A stretch of 64,000 nucleotides of DNA from Lacinutrix algicola (GCF_001418085.1 NZ_LIQH01000030.1:62001-126000), one strand, 5' to 3'; counted from the first letter of the stretch, positions 1-9,476 are shown. Numbers and translations are program-made. The notes: generated by a model from the sequence alone, not told the origin.

Positions 1-237
1 ATTCTCAAGAAGTATAAGGTTGAATTTAGACTTGTAGATAAAGCTTTTAATAACATTCTTACTATCGTTATTTTTTTTAGCTTTTTTATAAATTTTGTCA
101 ACAAACTTAATTGCAGTTTTTGTTTCTCCTTTAATCTCTGAAGCTTCTACTTTTTCCCAAAGTTTGTTGTTGTCTTGAGCAAAAACATTTATGGTTAAGA
201 ATAAACTTATGTAGAGTAGTAATTTTTTAGTGGTCAT
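1..237 (-). CDS. Secreted protein, paralogue of the neighbouring A2M-like protein (N-terminal 79 residues only)
   Basis: This reading frame starts at 237 and runs off the left edge, so only the first 79 residues are visible. They begin with a type I signal peptide (a lysine pair, a hydrophobic run, then VFAQ near residue 21). The next 55 residues align without large gaps to the start of the alpha-2-macroglobulin-like protein encoded at 449-6592: NLWTDVE there matches KLWEKVE here, and FKSKFML matches YKSKFNL. The two genes lie in the same orientation 211 bases apart. This suggests a tandem duplication, but the rest of this protein lies outside the window, so its length and domains are unknown. 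Confidence 0.75.
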   Translation of the reverse strand, partial: MTTKKLLLYISLFLTINVFAQDNNKLWEKVEASEIKGETKTAIKFVDKIYKKAKKNNDSKNVIKSFIYKSKFNLILLEN

Positions 238-254
238 AATAGTTAGTTTATTTA

Positions 255-282
255 TAATGTAAAGAGCGTTTATTTTACATTA
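255..282. repeat. 9-bp inverted repeat upstream of the partial gene
   Basis: TAATGTAAA at 255-263 is the exact reverse complement of TTTACATTA at 274-282, with a 10-base spacer. It lies 18 bases upstream of the leftward start codon at 237, so it could be an operator or a 5'-UTR hairpin. No function can be assigned. Confidence 0.35.
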
Positions 283-339
283 AAAAAAATGAAAAATTAG
301 TGAAACGTGGTTTTCATTGAGTGAAAGGTTTTTTTGGAT

Positions 340-370
340 GAGTTTCTGTTTTTTATAAAAACAGAAACTC
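340..370 (-). terminator. Strong 14-bp hairpin, probable terminator of the A2M-like gene
   Basis: GAGTTTCTGTTTTT (340-353) pairs perfectly with AAAAACAGAAACTC (357-370) around a three-base loop. It lies just past the stop codon of the leftward gene ending at 449 and before the next leftward start at 237, the expected place for a terminator. Its U residues are inside the stem rather than after it. Confidence 0.45.
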
Positions 371-380
371 AAAGTTATAG

Positions 381-400
381 ATTCCTGCCTTCGCAGGAAT
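381..400. repeat. Dispersed palindromic repeat (copy 1)
   Basis: ATTCCTGCCTTCGCAGGAAT is an 8-bp perfect stem with a CTTC loop. Its reverse complement differs at a single base from the element at 10742-10761, and flanking bases (TC before, CT after) are also shared. It behaves like a short REP-type intergenic palindrome. Confidence 0.7.
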
Positions 401-448
401 GATATAAAATAATTTTTAATTTATGAGGTTCCTTTTTTCAAAGGAATG

Positions 449-3400
449 TTAATCTACAGTAATACGAGTACCTTCACTATGACTACTAAACTCTGGAGCA
501 TACATACTCTGGATAGTTGTAATACCATTACTCATATTTCCTGCATTGCTTACACGTAAATCGTATTCAAAAACATAAATACCTTTTGGTAAATAATCGA
601 AAAAGAAATTTGTTGATGCATCTTTTGTTGCTTCGTAATACCCTAAACCATCTTGGTATTTATATTTAGAAATAACATTTACAGGTTCTAAGCCTGCTGC
701 TCTCATATCTTTCATGTGTACAAATTCCATAGCACGATCACTTCGTAATTCTATACGCACTCTTACTAAATCTCCAATTTCAAGTTTTGTGTCTTTTGTA
801 ATATCTGTTATTACTTCACCTTTATCTGTATTTGTTTTTTTGAAGAGTTTTTTCTTTAGTTTTAACGGTGTTTCAGCTGAAGTTATTTTATCTAAGTCCT
901 CGAAATATTGCCAGTATAAACTTCCCCAAGCAATACCATTTCCTTTTTTAATGATTTTCACATCAGCCATTTCTGGTGTAATCTCAGATCCATTCCAAGC
1001 TATTTTATAATAACCAGTTCCAGCTTCTACTTTTACAGCCTCCAATTTAGAAGGTTCTATAGGTTTGTTACCAATAACAACTTCAACCATATCTGTAACA
1101 CTTAACCAATCGCTACCTTGAAGTAATAAAGCATAAACAGCATCAGTAGTTGCTTTCGTGGTTTTCCAACGGTTAGTTTGCTTGTTTTTTAGTAACCAGA
1201 TTTTAAGCTCGTCTATTGTGCTTGTATTTTTTGCTTCGTTTTGAATGGTAGTTCCTGCTTCATAGAATGCTTCAATCATTAATGCTTGTGTTTCAATTGG
1301 TGCTTGATACCAATGCCAAGAATTTGTATTTGATTTCCAATACATGCCTAATTCTTCGCTTGTAATACTTGTTTCTTTTAACGCGTTTAAAATTTTAGCT
1401 GTCGTTACTTCGTCTTTATTTCTATAAGTAACCAACGCCATCATGCCTTTTGCATATAATGGTCTTTTTAACCAATACGTTTTAATTTGAGAATGGTAAT
1501 AATCCATAATTTCACGTACTTCTTTACTTGGCTTATTCTCTGGGAAGAAGCTTCGCATATACAAATAGTGCAATTGTGTATAACTTAAACGGTCTACATT
1601 TAAGTCTGCATCTTTGTCGTATTTTCTAATGTCTTTGTATTCTTTAATAAATTCTGCATCAAGATATCTTAAAGCCTTATCAATCATTTTAGACGTCTCG
1701 TCGGAGTTTATCCTGAGCGCAGTCGAAGGACTCGACGTAACATCAAGCTTTTTAAGATGCCCAAAACCAGTAATAATATGTTGAGTGATATATCTATTCG
1801 CACGATAATTGCCAAACCAAGACCATGCACCACTAGACATTTGATTTTGCTTTAGTTTCTTTTTAGCTTTAGATAATTCGTTATTCATTTTGTTTAAATC
1901 GAATAACAATGCAATACGTTTTTTCTGTTCGGTTTCACTTTGCGCATCTCTTAACCATGGTGTTTCCTGTATTAAAATAGATTTTAATTCTTGGTTCTTT
2001 TCTAAGTTGCTTAATAAAGCATCTGTGTTTTTCCATTGGTTAAAAACGGCCTGAATTCTAGGATTCGAATTTGCAATATGGCTTGCCAAGGCATTCGCAT
2101 AAAAACGCGAGAAGGTTTGCTCGTTACATTCATAAGGATATTCCATTAAATAAGGCAAGGCTTGTACTGCGTACCAAGCTGGATTACTCGTCATTTCTAA
2201 AGTTAGTTTATGGTTTTTAAGCGTCGTTGAGGTGTTAGTCTTTAACTTATCTAAGGTGAATGTTTTGGTTTGATTACTGCGAATCCATAGTGGTAAACTT
2301 TCTGTTACTAACATTCTATTGGTTAAAACAGGTAATGCGTTTTGTTCACCATCACTATAATTACCAGACTTAGCAATTATTTTATATTGAATAGCTTGTA
2401 CATTATCTGTTACATCTAAATTCCAACTAACGCTTGTGTTGCCTTTTGCATCTACAGTAAAACCAAGTTCGTTATATGAATTTGATAATGCGTTATCTAT
2501 GGATTCACCTGTTAAAGCATCAAACAATTGAAGCACAGCAACACCTTTTAACTCTTTGTCTGTTAGATTAGAAATTTTAGTAGAGATTTTAATTTGATCG
2601 CCTTGACGTAAAAAACGTGGCACGTTTGGCAACACCATTAATTCTTTTTGGGTTACTGTTGTAAGCGATGTTGTTGCGTTTTTTAAAGTTTTAGTATGTG
2701 CTAATAATTGCAATTTCCATTTGGTTAAAGCTTCTGGTGTTGTAAAACTGAAGCTTATTTCTCCTTTTTCATCTGTTTGTAATTGCGGAAAGAAAAATGC
2801 GGTTTCTTGAAGGTTTTTACGGATTGTTACATCACTGAAATCTGTTTTTTTGTTTTCATTGTATTCACCATCATCATTTTTTGGATTCCATGATTCGTCA
2901 TTTGCGAGTTTATCATTTGACATAAAAGCGATATCTTCTTCGGGCTCATTCATATTCATTGCCATTACTGGAGCAGACATCTTTTTATTATTCATAACCA
3001 CAACCTCTTCCATCATAATTTCGTCATCAACAACTTGAATTCCAGCAACTCTTCCTCTTAATGATCTTATAAGATTATTTCGACCACTTAAAGTCAGCCC
3101 AAACGAATTCAATTGATCATATTGCTGAGTTGGTGTATAGTTCTTAAAAGAAACATTTCTATTAATATTAAACCCTGTACTACCAAAACTCTTATTTGCA
3201 TTACGTCTAAAACTAGAGTAGTAGGTATAACGATAAATAGGATTAAAACTCCAGTTATGAGGTTTAAATTCATCTAAAGAAGCATCGTACATACTTGCTA
3301 GAAGTTCAGCAGCAACTTTATCTCCTTTTGGTCCTTTAATTTTAAATTTCCAAGTTTCGTCTGTTCCAGGTTGTAGTTTGTCTCTAAAGCTTAGCGTTTC

Positions 3401-6400
3401 AATTTCTAAATCGGTTTTAGGATATGGAACATTTATTTTAACCGTATTAGTATGAAAACTATTAAAAGCAGCAAAACTGTAATGTATTGCAAAGCCACCA
3501 AGATCTTTTGGTGTTACAGGAATACGAATAGACTTCTTGTTTCTGTTTAATTTTACGATGTATGTATTAATAATTTTATGTTCCTTTTCTACGTCTACAG
3601 TAACCCAAATATTATCTGCAGCAGTTGCTAATGTTAACTCTACGGTATCACTAGTAGTGTAAGTCTCTTTGTTTGTTGTAATCTGGAATAATTGGTTGTC
3701 TGCCAATAGTTGGTCTTTCTCGCTAAACGCTCTTGTTTTTGCTTCGTCTTTTACTGCTTGTCCAAATTTATCTTTGGTTTCTAGTAGTATAATGTATTCA
3801 CCCGAATTCCATTTTTTAATGTTTCCTAAATCTAATGTTTTAGACTTTTCGGTATCGAATTTTTTATCGAAAACAAGCGCTCCTTTTTTCCAGTTTTCGG
3901 GCTGGTGTTCGTTTGTATAAGCTTCGTGAGGGAAACGTTGTTTAAATTCGGTTTCTGTAAAATTTTGATAATCTGGCGCATTCCAAGGTCTTGGTCGTAA
4001 CACGTTATTTGATGCTAATAATTTGTAAACTTTAAGCGTACCTTTTGCAGGAACAAATTCACCATTTAGGTTTTTAGTATCTATTGTTATTTTATGGTCT
4101 TTAATGGTTTTGTCTAAACTGTTTTCAATTCCAATGGTAGCAGTCAAGGCATGATAGCCAACATTTACAATGGTTGTAGTGCTTCTTGTTTCTCCATTAA
4201 TATCTGTAACATCTGCAGTAATTTCGTATTTAAAAATGGGTAAACTTGTTTTATCCACACTTTCGTCTGGAATGGCTTTAAAAGTAATCTCGTAATTTCC
4301 AGAAGCGTCTGTTGTGGTTTCACCTTGTGTAATTTCCTGACCTTGATCTACAGTATTGTTAGGTTGTCTCCAATAATACCATCGTGGATATTGCACATTT
4401 CGTTTTACACGATACACAACTTTTGCATCGCTAATAGTCGCACCTGCAAAAGCTAAAGCTTCGCCTATAACTTTTACGCTGTCGTTAACTTTTACGGTTT
4501 CGGTAATAGGTTTAAAATTGGTTTCGAATTTAGGACGTTTATATTCTTCAACCGAAATATTTGCATAACCACTATGTGAGTTATTGCCTTGTAAACGAAT
4601 AGCAAAGTTACCTGTTAATCCGCTATCTGGTAAAATAAACTCTCCGGCAACAGATCCATAATCGTTAGTTTTTAATTCGAGTGCTTTAACGGTTTCTCCA
4701 TTAACATTAGTAAGGATCGCTTTTATATTTTGGTTTACAATAACATGAGACTTATTGTCCTCCGTTTTCATTGTAATACCTTTAAAAAAGACTGTTTGTC
4801 CAGGTCTGTAAATACTTCTATCTGTAAATACAAAAGTATTATATCTTGGTTTTTCATCTCTATTTCTATCTCTATAATAATTGTTTATATATAGATTATT
4901 GTAGTAGGCGACGTCTCCCGAAGCTATAATTTTTACATTAACAGTATTTCTTCTTTTGCGCGTTTTACTAATGGTTAATTTACCTTTAGAATTGGTAGTC
5001 GTGTTAACAGTTTCTATTTCTTCGTTTCCATAATTGTAATGTAATTCTACATTAGCATTAGCAATAGGTTCTCCGTTGTTTCTATTAATAAATTGTAGAT
5101 GTTTTTTTTGAGAATCGTCATGTTCCAACATTGCAATATTGGTAAACTGTACTAATGTATGTGCTTTAAAATTTTCTTTTAAAGTTTTGGTGTTTGCAGT
5201 TATTATATAACGACCGTTGTTTAATTTAGGTAACGAAATTTCTGTGGTATGCGTTTGGAAATCTTTTTCATTTTTAAGTTTTGCATCCCAATGCATTTCG
5301 GTATCTAATTTTTTAATAAAGTCTTGCTGTTCGTTATCTCTATATATTTTTGTGAACGTTTTATATTGTTTCTCTGTAAGCTTATAAACGGCAAGATTAA
5401 TAGCATCTAAAGCTTTATAAGTTATTAAAAGTCTTGCTTCGGTTTGAGTAGGAAGTATACTTTCCGTAGTAACTTGTAACGTTGGGTTTTCCATGTGCTG
5501 TTTTAATACAGCACATTGTTGGGCACCTTTACTTTTTGGGAACTTTATAATTGCGGCATCACAAATAGCAATCGCTTCTTTAATTTTCCAACGTGCTTCA
5601 GTATTGGTTCTGCTATTGTAAGCATTGCCTTGAGCATTGTAAATAGAGGCTAATTGATAGCTGTATAAAGCAGATACTTCGTGGGTTTTGTGGTTTTTAA
5701 TTTCCGCTTTAAGCGCATTTATAAAAACAGCATCTTTATTATTAATTGTAATATGCTGTTTTACATTAGTTAAACGCTCTATGTTGACTGCTGCTAAAGC
5801 ATAAGGTTCTTTGTCTTTTAAATGAAATTTTATAAGCTCTTTATATAATTTTAAAGCATTTAATTGTAGAGAAGATGAGTCTTTAGAAACGATGTTTAAA
5901 TTAGCATATTCATTTGAAGCCGATAAATAACTAGCATCGTTTATAATAAATTTATAGGCAGGTCTTGTAATTCTACTTTCGTTATGATTATAGAATTTAA
6001 GTGCATTGTGCGCTAAAAAATCGAAAAGTGTTGGTCTGTAAATTTTAGAACCTTCATTTTTATTTAGTAAAACATCGAAATCTTTTAAATCGGTTTGTTG
6101 CAAAATCAATCCGTTGTCTAAAGAATTTTTGTAGCTTATATGTATTTCTTCAAAAAGTGTTTCTAAATCCCAAGTTCTAAAATCTTCGGTGTCTACTTTT
6201 TCATTAGTTTTTGTACGGTTGTAAAATTTCCATCTGTTTTGCTGAAAATATTGCCAGTATAATGTTGCCAAAATATTCTCTAACACATTTTTAGTTGGTG
6301 CGTTAGTTCTATTTATTTCAGCTTTAAAAGCATTAATAATACTAAGTTGCGCATCTTCTTCAAGCGTAAGCATAAACTTGCTTTTAAAAAGCATTATTTT

Positions 6401-6592
6401 AATAAGTTGCGGCGAATTGTTTTCGGCTTTTGCCTTAGTTTCAATTTTTTCTAAAGCTTTTAATGCAGATTTTGGCAAACCTTCAATTTCAAAATTCTCA
6501 ACGTCGGTCCATAAATTGGAATAGTTATTGGTTTGAGAGAAAGAAGTATTGGCAAAAAGAATAATCATTAATATGGAAACTAATTTGTTCAT
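449..6592 (-). CDS. Alpha-2-macroglobulin family protein (secreted, thioester-type)
   Basis: This is a very large exported protein of about 2,048 residues. The predicted signal peptide (MNKLVSILMIILFANTSFSQ) has no lipobox cysteine. An upstream ATG at 6601 would only add three residues. An alpha-helical N-terminal part is followed by macroglobulin beta domains, with an MG2-like segment near residues 590-680 (motif YRPGQTVFFKG). An A2M domain lies near 1270-1350, and the thioester-domain sequence YPYECNEQTFSRF places Cys1492 in a C-x-E-Q motif. Bacterial relatives are thought to trap proteases in the periplasm or at the surface, often beside penicillin-binding proteins, but none is encoded nearby. 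Two oddities are a TonB-plug-like stretch near residues 1178-1205 and a repeat-derived loop at 1693-1738. Family assignment is firm; the role is inferred. Confidence 0.9.
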   Translation of the reverse strand: MNKLVSILMIILFANTSFSQTNNYSNLWTDVENFEIEGLPKSALKALEKIETKAKAENNSPQLIKIMLFKSKFMLTLEEDAQLSIINAFKAEINRTNAPTKNVLENILATLYWQYFQQNRWKFYNRTKTNEKVDTEDFRTWDLETLFEEIHISYKNSLDNGLILQQTDLKDFDVLLNKNEGSKIYRPTLFDFLAHNALKFYNHNESRITRPAYKFIINDASYLSASNEYANLNIVSKDSSSLQLNALKLYKELIKFHLKDKEPYALAAVNIERLTNVKQHITINNKDAVFINALKAEIKNHKTHEVSALYSYQLASIYNAQGNAYNSRTNTEARWKIKEAIAICDAAIIKFPKSKGAQQCAVLKQHMENPTLQVTTESILPTQTEARLLITYKALDAINLAVYKLTEKQYKTFTKIYRDNEQQDFIKKLDTEMHWDAKLKNEKDFQTHTTEISLPKLNNGRYIITANTKTLKENFKAHTLVQFTNIAMLEHDDSQKKHLQFINRNNGEPIANANVELHYNYGNEEIETVNTTTNSKGKLTISKTRKRRNTVNVKIIASGDVAYYNNLYINNYYRDRNRDEKPRYNTFVFTDRSIYRPGQTVFFKGITMKTEDNKSHVIVNQNIKAILTNVNGETVKALELKTNDYGSVAGEFILPDSGLTGNFAIRLQGNNSHSGYANISVEEYKRPKFETNFKPITETVKVNDSVKVIGEALAFAGATISDAKVVYRVKRNVQYPRWYYWRQPNNTVDQGQEITQGETTTDASGNYEITFKAIPDESVDKTSLPIFKYEITADVTDINGETRSTTTIVNVGYHALTATIGIENSLDKTIKDHKITIDTKNLNGEFVPAKGTLKVYKLLASNNVLRPRPWNAPDYQNFTETEFKQRFPHEAYTNEHQPENWKKGALVFDKKFDTEKSKTLDLGNIKKWNSGEYIILLETKDKFGQAVKDEAKTRAFSEKDQLLADNQLFQITTNKETYTTSDTVELTLATAADNIWVTVDVEKEHKIINTYIVKLNRNKKSIRIPVTPKDLGGFAIHYSFAAFNSFHTNTVKINVPYPKTDLEIETLSFRDKLQPGTDETWKFKIKGPKGDKVAAELLASMYDASLDEFKPHNWSFNPIYRYTYYSSFRRNANKSFGSTGFNINRNVSFKNYTPTQQYDQLNSFGLTLSGRNNLIRSLRGRVAGIQVVDDEIMMEEVVVMNNKKMSAPVMAMNMNEPEEDIAFMSNDKLANDESWNPKNDDGEYNENKKTDFSDVTIRKNLQETAFFFPQLQTDEKGEISFSFTTPEALTKWKLQLLAHTKTLKNATTSLTTVTQKELMVLPNVPRFLRQGDQIKISTKISNLTDKELKGVAVLQLFDALTGESIDNALSNSYNELGFTVDAKGNTSVSWNLDVTDNVQAIQYKIIAKSGNYSDGEQNALPVLTNRMLVTESLPLWIRSNQTKTFTLDKLKTNTSTTLKNHKLTLEMTSNPAWYAVQALPYLMEYPYECNEQTFSRFYANALASHIANSNPRIQAVFNQWKNTDALLSNLEKNQELKSILIQETPWLRDAQSETEQKKRIALLFDLNKMNNELSKAKKKLKQNQMSSGAWSWFGNYRANRYITQHIITGFGHLKKLDVTSSPSTALRINSDETSKMIDKALRYLDAEFIKEYKDIRKYDKDADLNVDRLSYTQLHYLYMRSFFPENKPSKEVREIMDYYHSQIKTYWLKRPLYAKGMMALVTYRNKDEVTTAKILNALKETSITSEELGMYWKSNTNSWHWYQAPIETQALMIEAFYEAGTTIQNEAKNTSTIDELKIWLLKNKQTNRWKTTKATTDAVYALLLQGSDWLSVTDMVEVVIGNKPIEPSKLEAVKVEAGTGYYKIAWNGSEITPEMADVKIIKKGNGIAWGSLYWQYFEDLDKITSAETPLKLKKKLFKKTNTDKGEVITDITKDTKLEIGDLVRVRIELRSDRAMEFVHMKDMRAAGLEPVNVISKYKYQDGLGYYEATKDASTNFFFDYLPKGIYVFEYDLRVSNAGNMSNGITTIQSMYAPEFSSHSEGTRITVD
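1693..1738. repeat. Palindromic repeat element inserted in frame in the A2M-like gene
   Basis: This G+C-richer stretch is bounded by ACGTC (1693-1697) and GACGT (1734-1738) and has an inner TCCT...AGGA pair around TGAGCGCAGTCGA. On the coding strand it encodes the serine/threonine-rich loop SSPSTALRINSDETSK between two helical segments of the thioester domain. Its composition differs sharply from the surrounding A+T-rich codons. It resembles short repeats commonly interspersed between flavobacterial genes, but here it is exonic and keeps the reading frame. Confidence 0.55.
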
Positions 6593-6766
6593 TTTATACA
6601 TTTTTAAGGCAATATAATTACGAAGTCTTATTAAGAAAACACTAAATGTGTGACATAGACGTTTCAGTGAGTAAACTAAGCGTTATTAAAAGTAAAGCTT
6701 TTATTTTCGTTGAGGAAATCAAAAACAATACCAATAGATTATTATTTTAGCGCTAACTTATAAATT

Positions 6767-7723
6767 ATGAAAAACACCTTGCTAGTATTATTCTTTTTAC
6801 CTCTAATTTTATTAGGGCAAACTTCTGTTTTAGAAGCTGAAGCAATGCTGAATAATAAGCAATTTACCAAAGCTGAAAAAAGTTTGATATCTTATTTAGA
6901 AGCAAATCCTGATGACATTAAGGCTACCGAATTACTAGGTGATGCTTACGGACATCAAGAAAAGTGGGACAATGCTATTGTGTATTACAAAAAGCTAGTA
7001 GTGGCAAAACCAAACGAAGCCAATTTTCATTATAAATATGGCGGTGCTTTAGGTATGAAAGCTTTAGTAATTAGTAAAATAAAAGCCTTAGGGATTATAG
7101 GTGATGTAAAAAGTGCTTTTTTAAAAGCGGCAGAACTTGATCCTAAACATATAGATGCACGTTGGGCGTTAGTAGAATTATACATGCAATTGCCAGGTAT
7201 AATTGGTGGTAGTAAAAGCAAAAGTTTTAAGTATGCTAACGAGCTAGAAAACCTATCTAAAGTAGATGGTTATTTAGCTAAAGGTTATATTTACGAATAC
7301 GATAACGAACCAGAATTAGCCGAAAAATTTTATAAAAAGGCCATTGAAGAAGGCGGTTCTATTACTTGTTATGATAAACTAACAAAACTTTACGAAAAAG
7401 AAGGGAAATCTACTGAGGCAATTAACAATCTTGAGGCCGCACATTTAAAACATCAACGCAATGCGATGCATTACCAAATAGGGAAGGTGTGTGCAGATTA
7501 TAATGTACAGTTAGAAAAAGGTGAGTTTTGCCTTAAGGTTTATATAAAAAATTATAGTGCTAAAGATGGTGTGCCAAAAGCATGGGCATATTACAGGTTA
7601 GCACAAATTTACAAGCATAAAAAAGATAAAGAACAGGCAACAGTTTGGATAGATAAAGCGATTGTTAGTTTGCCTAAAATTGACATTTTTAAGGCGTTTA
7701 AGGAAGCGATTGAGAGTTTATAA
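6767..7723 (+). CDS. Secreted TPR-repeat protein
   Basis: This 318-residue protein has a type I signal peptide (MKNTLLVLFFLPLILLGQ) followed by helical repeats. The spacing of the repeats and the alternating A/G/Y/A residues (for example LLGDAYGHQEKWDNAIVYYKKLV, split over residues about 56-78) fit tetratricopeptide repeats. Further units occur near residues 85-140, 170-235 and 275-300. No catalytic motif is seen, so a periplasmic scaffold or adaptor role is likely. It is transcribed away from the A2M-like gene and is followed by a 9-bp hairpin, so it is probably monocistronic. The exact partner is unknown. Confidence 0.85.
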   Translation: MKNTLLVLFFLPLILLGQTSVLEAEAMLNNKQFTKAEKSLISYLEANPDDIKATELLGDAYGHQEKWDNAIVYYKKLVVAKPNEANFHYKYGGALGMKALVISKIKALGIIGDVKSAFLKAAELDPKHIDARWALVELYMQLPGIIGGSKSKSFKYANELENLSKVDGYLAKGYIYEYDNEPELAEKFYKKAIEEGGSITCYDKLTKLYEKEGKSTEAINNLEAAHLKHQRNAMHYQIGKVCADYNVQLEKGEFCLKVYIKNYSAKDGVPKAWAYYRLAQIYKHKKDKEQATVWIDKAIVSLPKIDIFKAFKEAIESL

Positions 7724-7752
7724 GCTTTCTATTTATATATTAAGAACGAAAC

Positions 7753-7788
7753 GAAGAATCTCTTTGCTTAAGTGATTAAAGATTCTTC
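7753..7788 (+). terminator. Hairpin after the TPR gene
   Basis: GAAGAATCT (7753-7761) pairs with AGATTCTTC (7780-7788). It sits 30 bases after the TPR stop codon and upstream of the next promoter. The trailing sequence is T-rich but interrupted, so termination is only plausible. Confidence 0.35.
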
Positions 7789-7867
7789 ATTCATTCTTTC
7801 TTCCGAATAACAAGTGGTATGGGAAAGCATATTTTTATTTCATATATAAAACAACTATAAAAATCAC

Positions 7868-7898
7868 TTCAAAAATCAGCTATCAATTACTATCTTTG
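7868..7898 (+). promoter_or_regulatory. Promoter of the Mur ligase gene
   Basis: TATCTTTG at 7891-7898 is an exact match to the Bacteroidota -7 consensus TAnnTTTG. A TTC at 7868-7870 stands about 20 bases upstream as a weak -33 element. The start codon follows 19 bases later. Confidence 0.55.
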
Positions 7899-7917
7899 AA
7901 TACTTCAAAATAAAAAC

Positions 7918-9273
7918 ATGAACGTACATTTTATAGCCATTGGGGGTAGCGCAATGCACAACCTGGCACTAGCATTACATAATAAAGGATACCAAGTAAC
8001 AGGAAGCGACGATACTATTTTTGAGCCTTCAAAATCAAGATTAGAAGCCAAAGATTTGTTGCCTGAAGCTTTTGGATGGTTTCCAGAAAAAATAACTTCT
8101 AATTTAGATGCTATTGTTTTAGGAATGCATGCTAAAAAAGATAACCCAGAGCTATTAAAAGCTCAAGAACTTGGCTTAAAAATTTATAGTTACCCAGAGT
8201 TTTTATACGAGCAGTCTAAACATAAAACCAGAGTAGTAATTGGTGGAAGTCATGGTAAAACAACTATTACTTCTATGATTTTACATGTTATGCATTATCA
8301 TGATCGCGATGTCGATTATATGGTAGGTGCACAATTGGAAGGTTTTGATGTTATGGTGAAACTAACCGAAGAGAACGATTTTATTGTGCTTGAAGGAGAC
8401 GAATATTTAAGTTCGCCAATAGATAGAAGACCAAAATTTCATTTATATAAACCAAATATAGCTTTGTTAAGTGGTATTGCGTGGGATCATATTAATGTGT
8501 TTCCAACGTACGAAAACTATGTAGAGCAGTTTAGTGTTTTTGTAGATTCTATAGTACAAGGCGGAAGCATTAATTATAACGAAGAAGATGCTGAGGTTAA
8601 AAGAGTAGTGGAGGCAAGCGAGAATCAAATTAGAAAAATTGCTTACCAAACTCCAGAATATACTGTTGAAAACGGAGAAACATTATTAGAAACACCAGAA
8701 GGTCCATTACCAATAGAGGTTTTTGGAAAGCATAATTTAAACAATCTTGCAGGAGCAAAATGGATTTGCCAACATATGGGAATTGATGAAGACGATTTCT
8801 ACGAAGCAATTTCGACTTTTAAAGGCGCAAGTAAACGTTTAGAGAAAATAGCAGAAAGCAAAAATAGTGTCGCTTATAAAGATTTTGCGCACTCACCAAG
8901 TAAAGTAGAAGCGACTACAAATGCTGTAAAAGAACAATATGCAAATAGAACTTTAGTAGCCTGTTTAGAATTACACACTTATAGTAGTTTAAATGCTGAG
9001 TTTTTAAAAGAATACAAAGGAGCTCTTGATGCTGCCGATGTTGCCGTTGTTTTTTATTCTCCTCATGCAGTAGAAATTAAAAAGCTTGAAGAAGTTACAA
9101 AAGAACAAATAGCGAATGCTTTCGAGCGCGACGATTTAATTATCTATACTAATCCAGAGGAATTTAAAGACTTTTTATTCTCTCAGAATTTTGATGATAA
9201 AGCTTTATTATTAATGAGTTCTGGTAATTATGGTGGATTGGATTTTGATGCTGTAAAAGATTTGGTTGGGTAA
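7918..9273 (+). CDS. mpl: Mur ligase family protein, Mpl-like peptidoglycan-recycling ligase
   Basis: This 451-residue cytoplasmic enzyme has the Mur ligase layout. A Rossmann-type N-terminal domain carries the glycine-rich IGGSAMHNLA near residue 8. A P-loop GSHGKTT lies at about 109-115, the central-domain motif HNLNNLAGA at about 270, and the C-terminal motif YKDFAHSPSKV at about 319. The N-terminal sequence resembles Mpl, which joins UDP-N-acetylmuramate to the recycled tripeptide L-Ala-gamma-D-Glu-meso-DAP, more than MurC. The 'HSPS' in place of the HHP seen in proteobacterial Mpl seems typical of Bacteroidota. The other mur genes are not adjacent. Alternative: a lineage-specific peptidoglycan synthetase with a different acceptor. 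Confidence 0.85.
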   Translation: MNVHFIAIGGSAMHNLALALHNKGYQVTGSDDTIFEPSKSRLEAKDLLPEAFGWFPEKITSNLDAIVLGMHAKKDNPELLKAQELGLKIYSYPEFLYEQSKHKTRVVIGGSHGKTTITSMILHVMHYHDRDVDYMVGAQLEGFDVMVKLTEENDFIVLEGDEYLSSPIDRRPKFHLYKPNIALLSGIAWDHINVFPTYENYVEQFSVFVDSIVQGGSINYNEEDAEVKRVVEASENQIRKIAYQTPEYTVENGETLLETPEGPLPIEVFGKHNLNNLAGAKWICQHMGIDEDDFYEAISTFKGASKRLEKIAESKNSVAYKDFAHSPSKVEATTNAVKEQYANRTLVACLELHTYSSLNAEFLKEYKGALDAADVAVVFYSPHAVEIKKLEEVTKEQIANAFERDDLIIYTNPEEFKDFLFSQNFDDKALLLMSSGNYGGLDFDAVKDLVG

Positions 9274-9286
9274 GGTTTTTGGAAGG

Positions 9287-9426
9287 TTCGTTTAACGGCT
9301 TTGTGTGTGGCTTTCGTTGCGTGTTTAGGTAACTAAGTTAGTAAAAATGGAACGAACCAGAGGAAAATCCGCAGGATTTTCCATTTAATTCATTGTTATA
9401 GTAATGAACAATACACGTTACCTGTA
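9287..9426. repeat. Left composite repeat flanking an orphan gene
   Basis: TTCGTTTAACG (9287-9297) and TTACCTGTA (9418-9426) both recur in inverted orientation at the far end of the next gene (10091-10101 and 10041-10049). Inside, AGGTAAC near 9335 can pair with GTTACCT at 9417-9423, and GGAAAATCC/GGATTTTCC (9362-9382) forms a perfect 9-bp hairpin with a GCA loop. The block is non-coding and highly foldable, like a recombination site. Confidence 0.55.
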
Positions 9427-9476
9427 GTTTAACTTTAGAATTAAATTGAAGAATCCAAAATATATAAAATATCATA

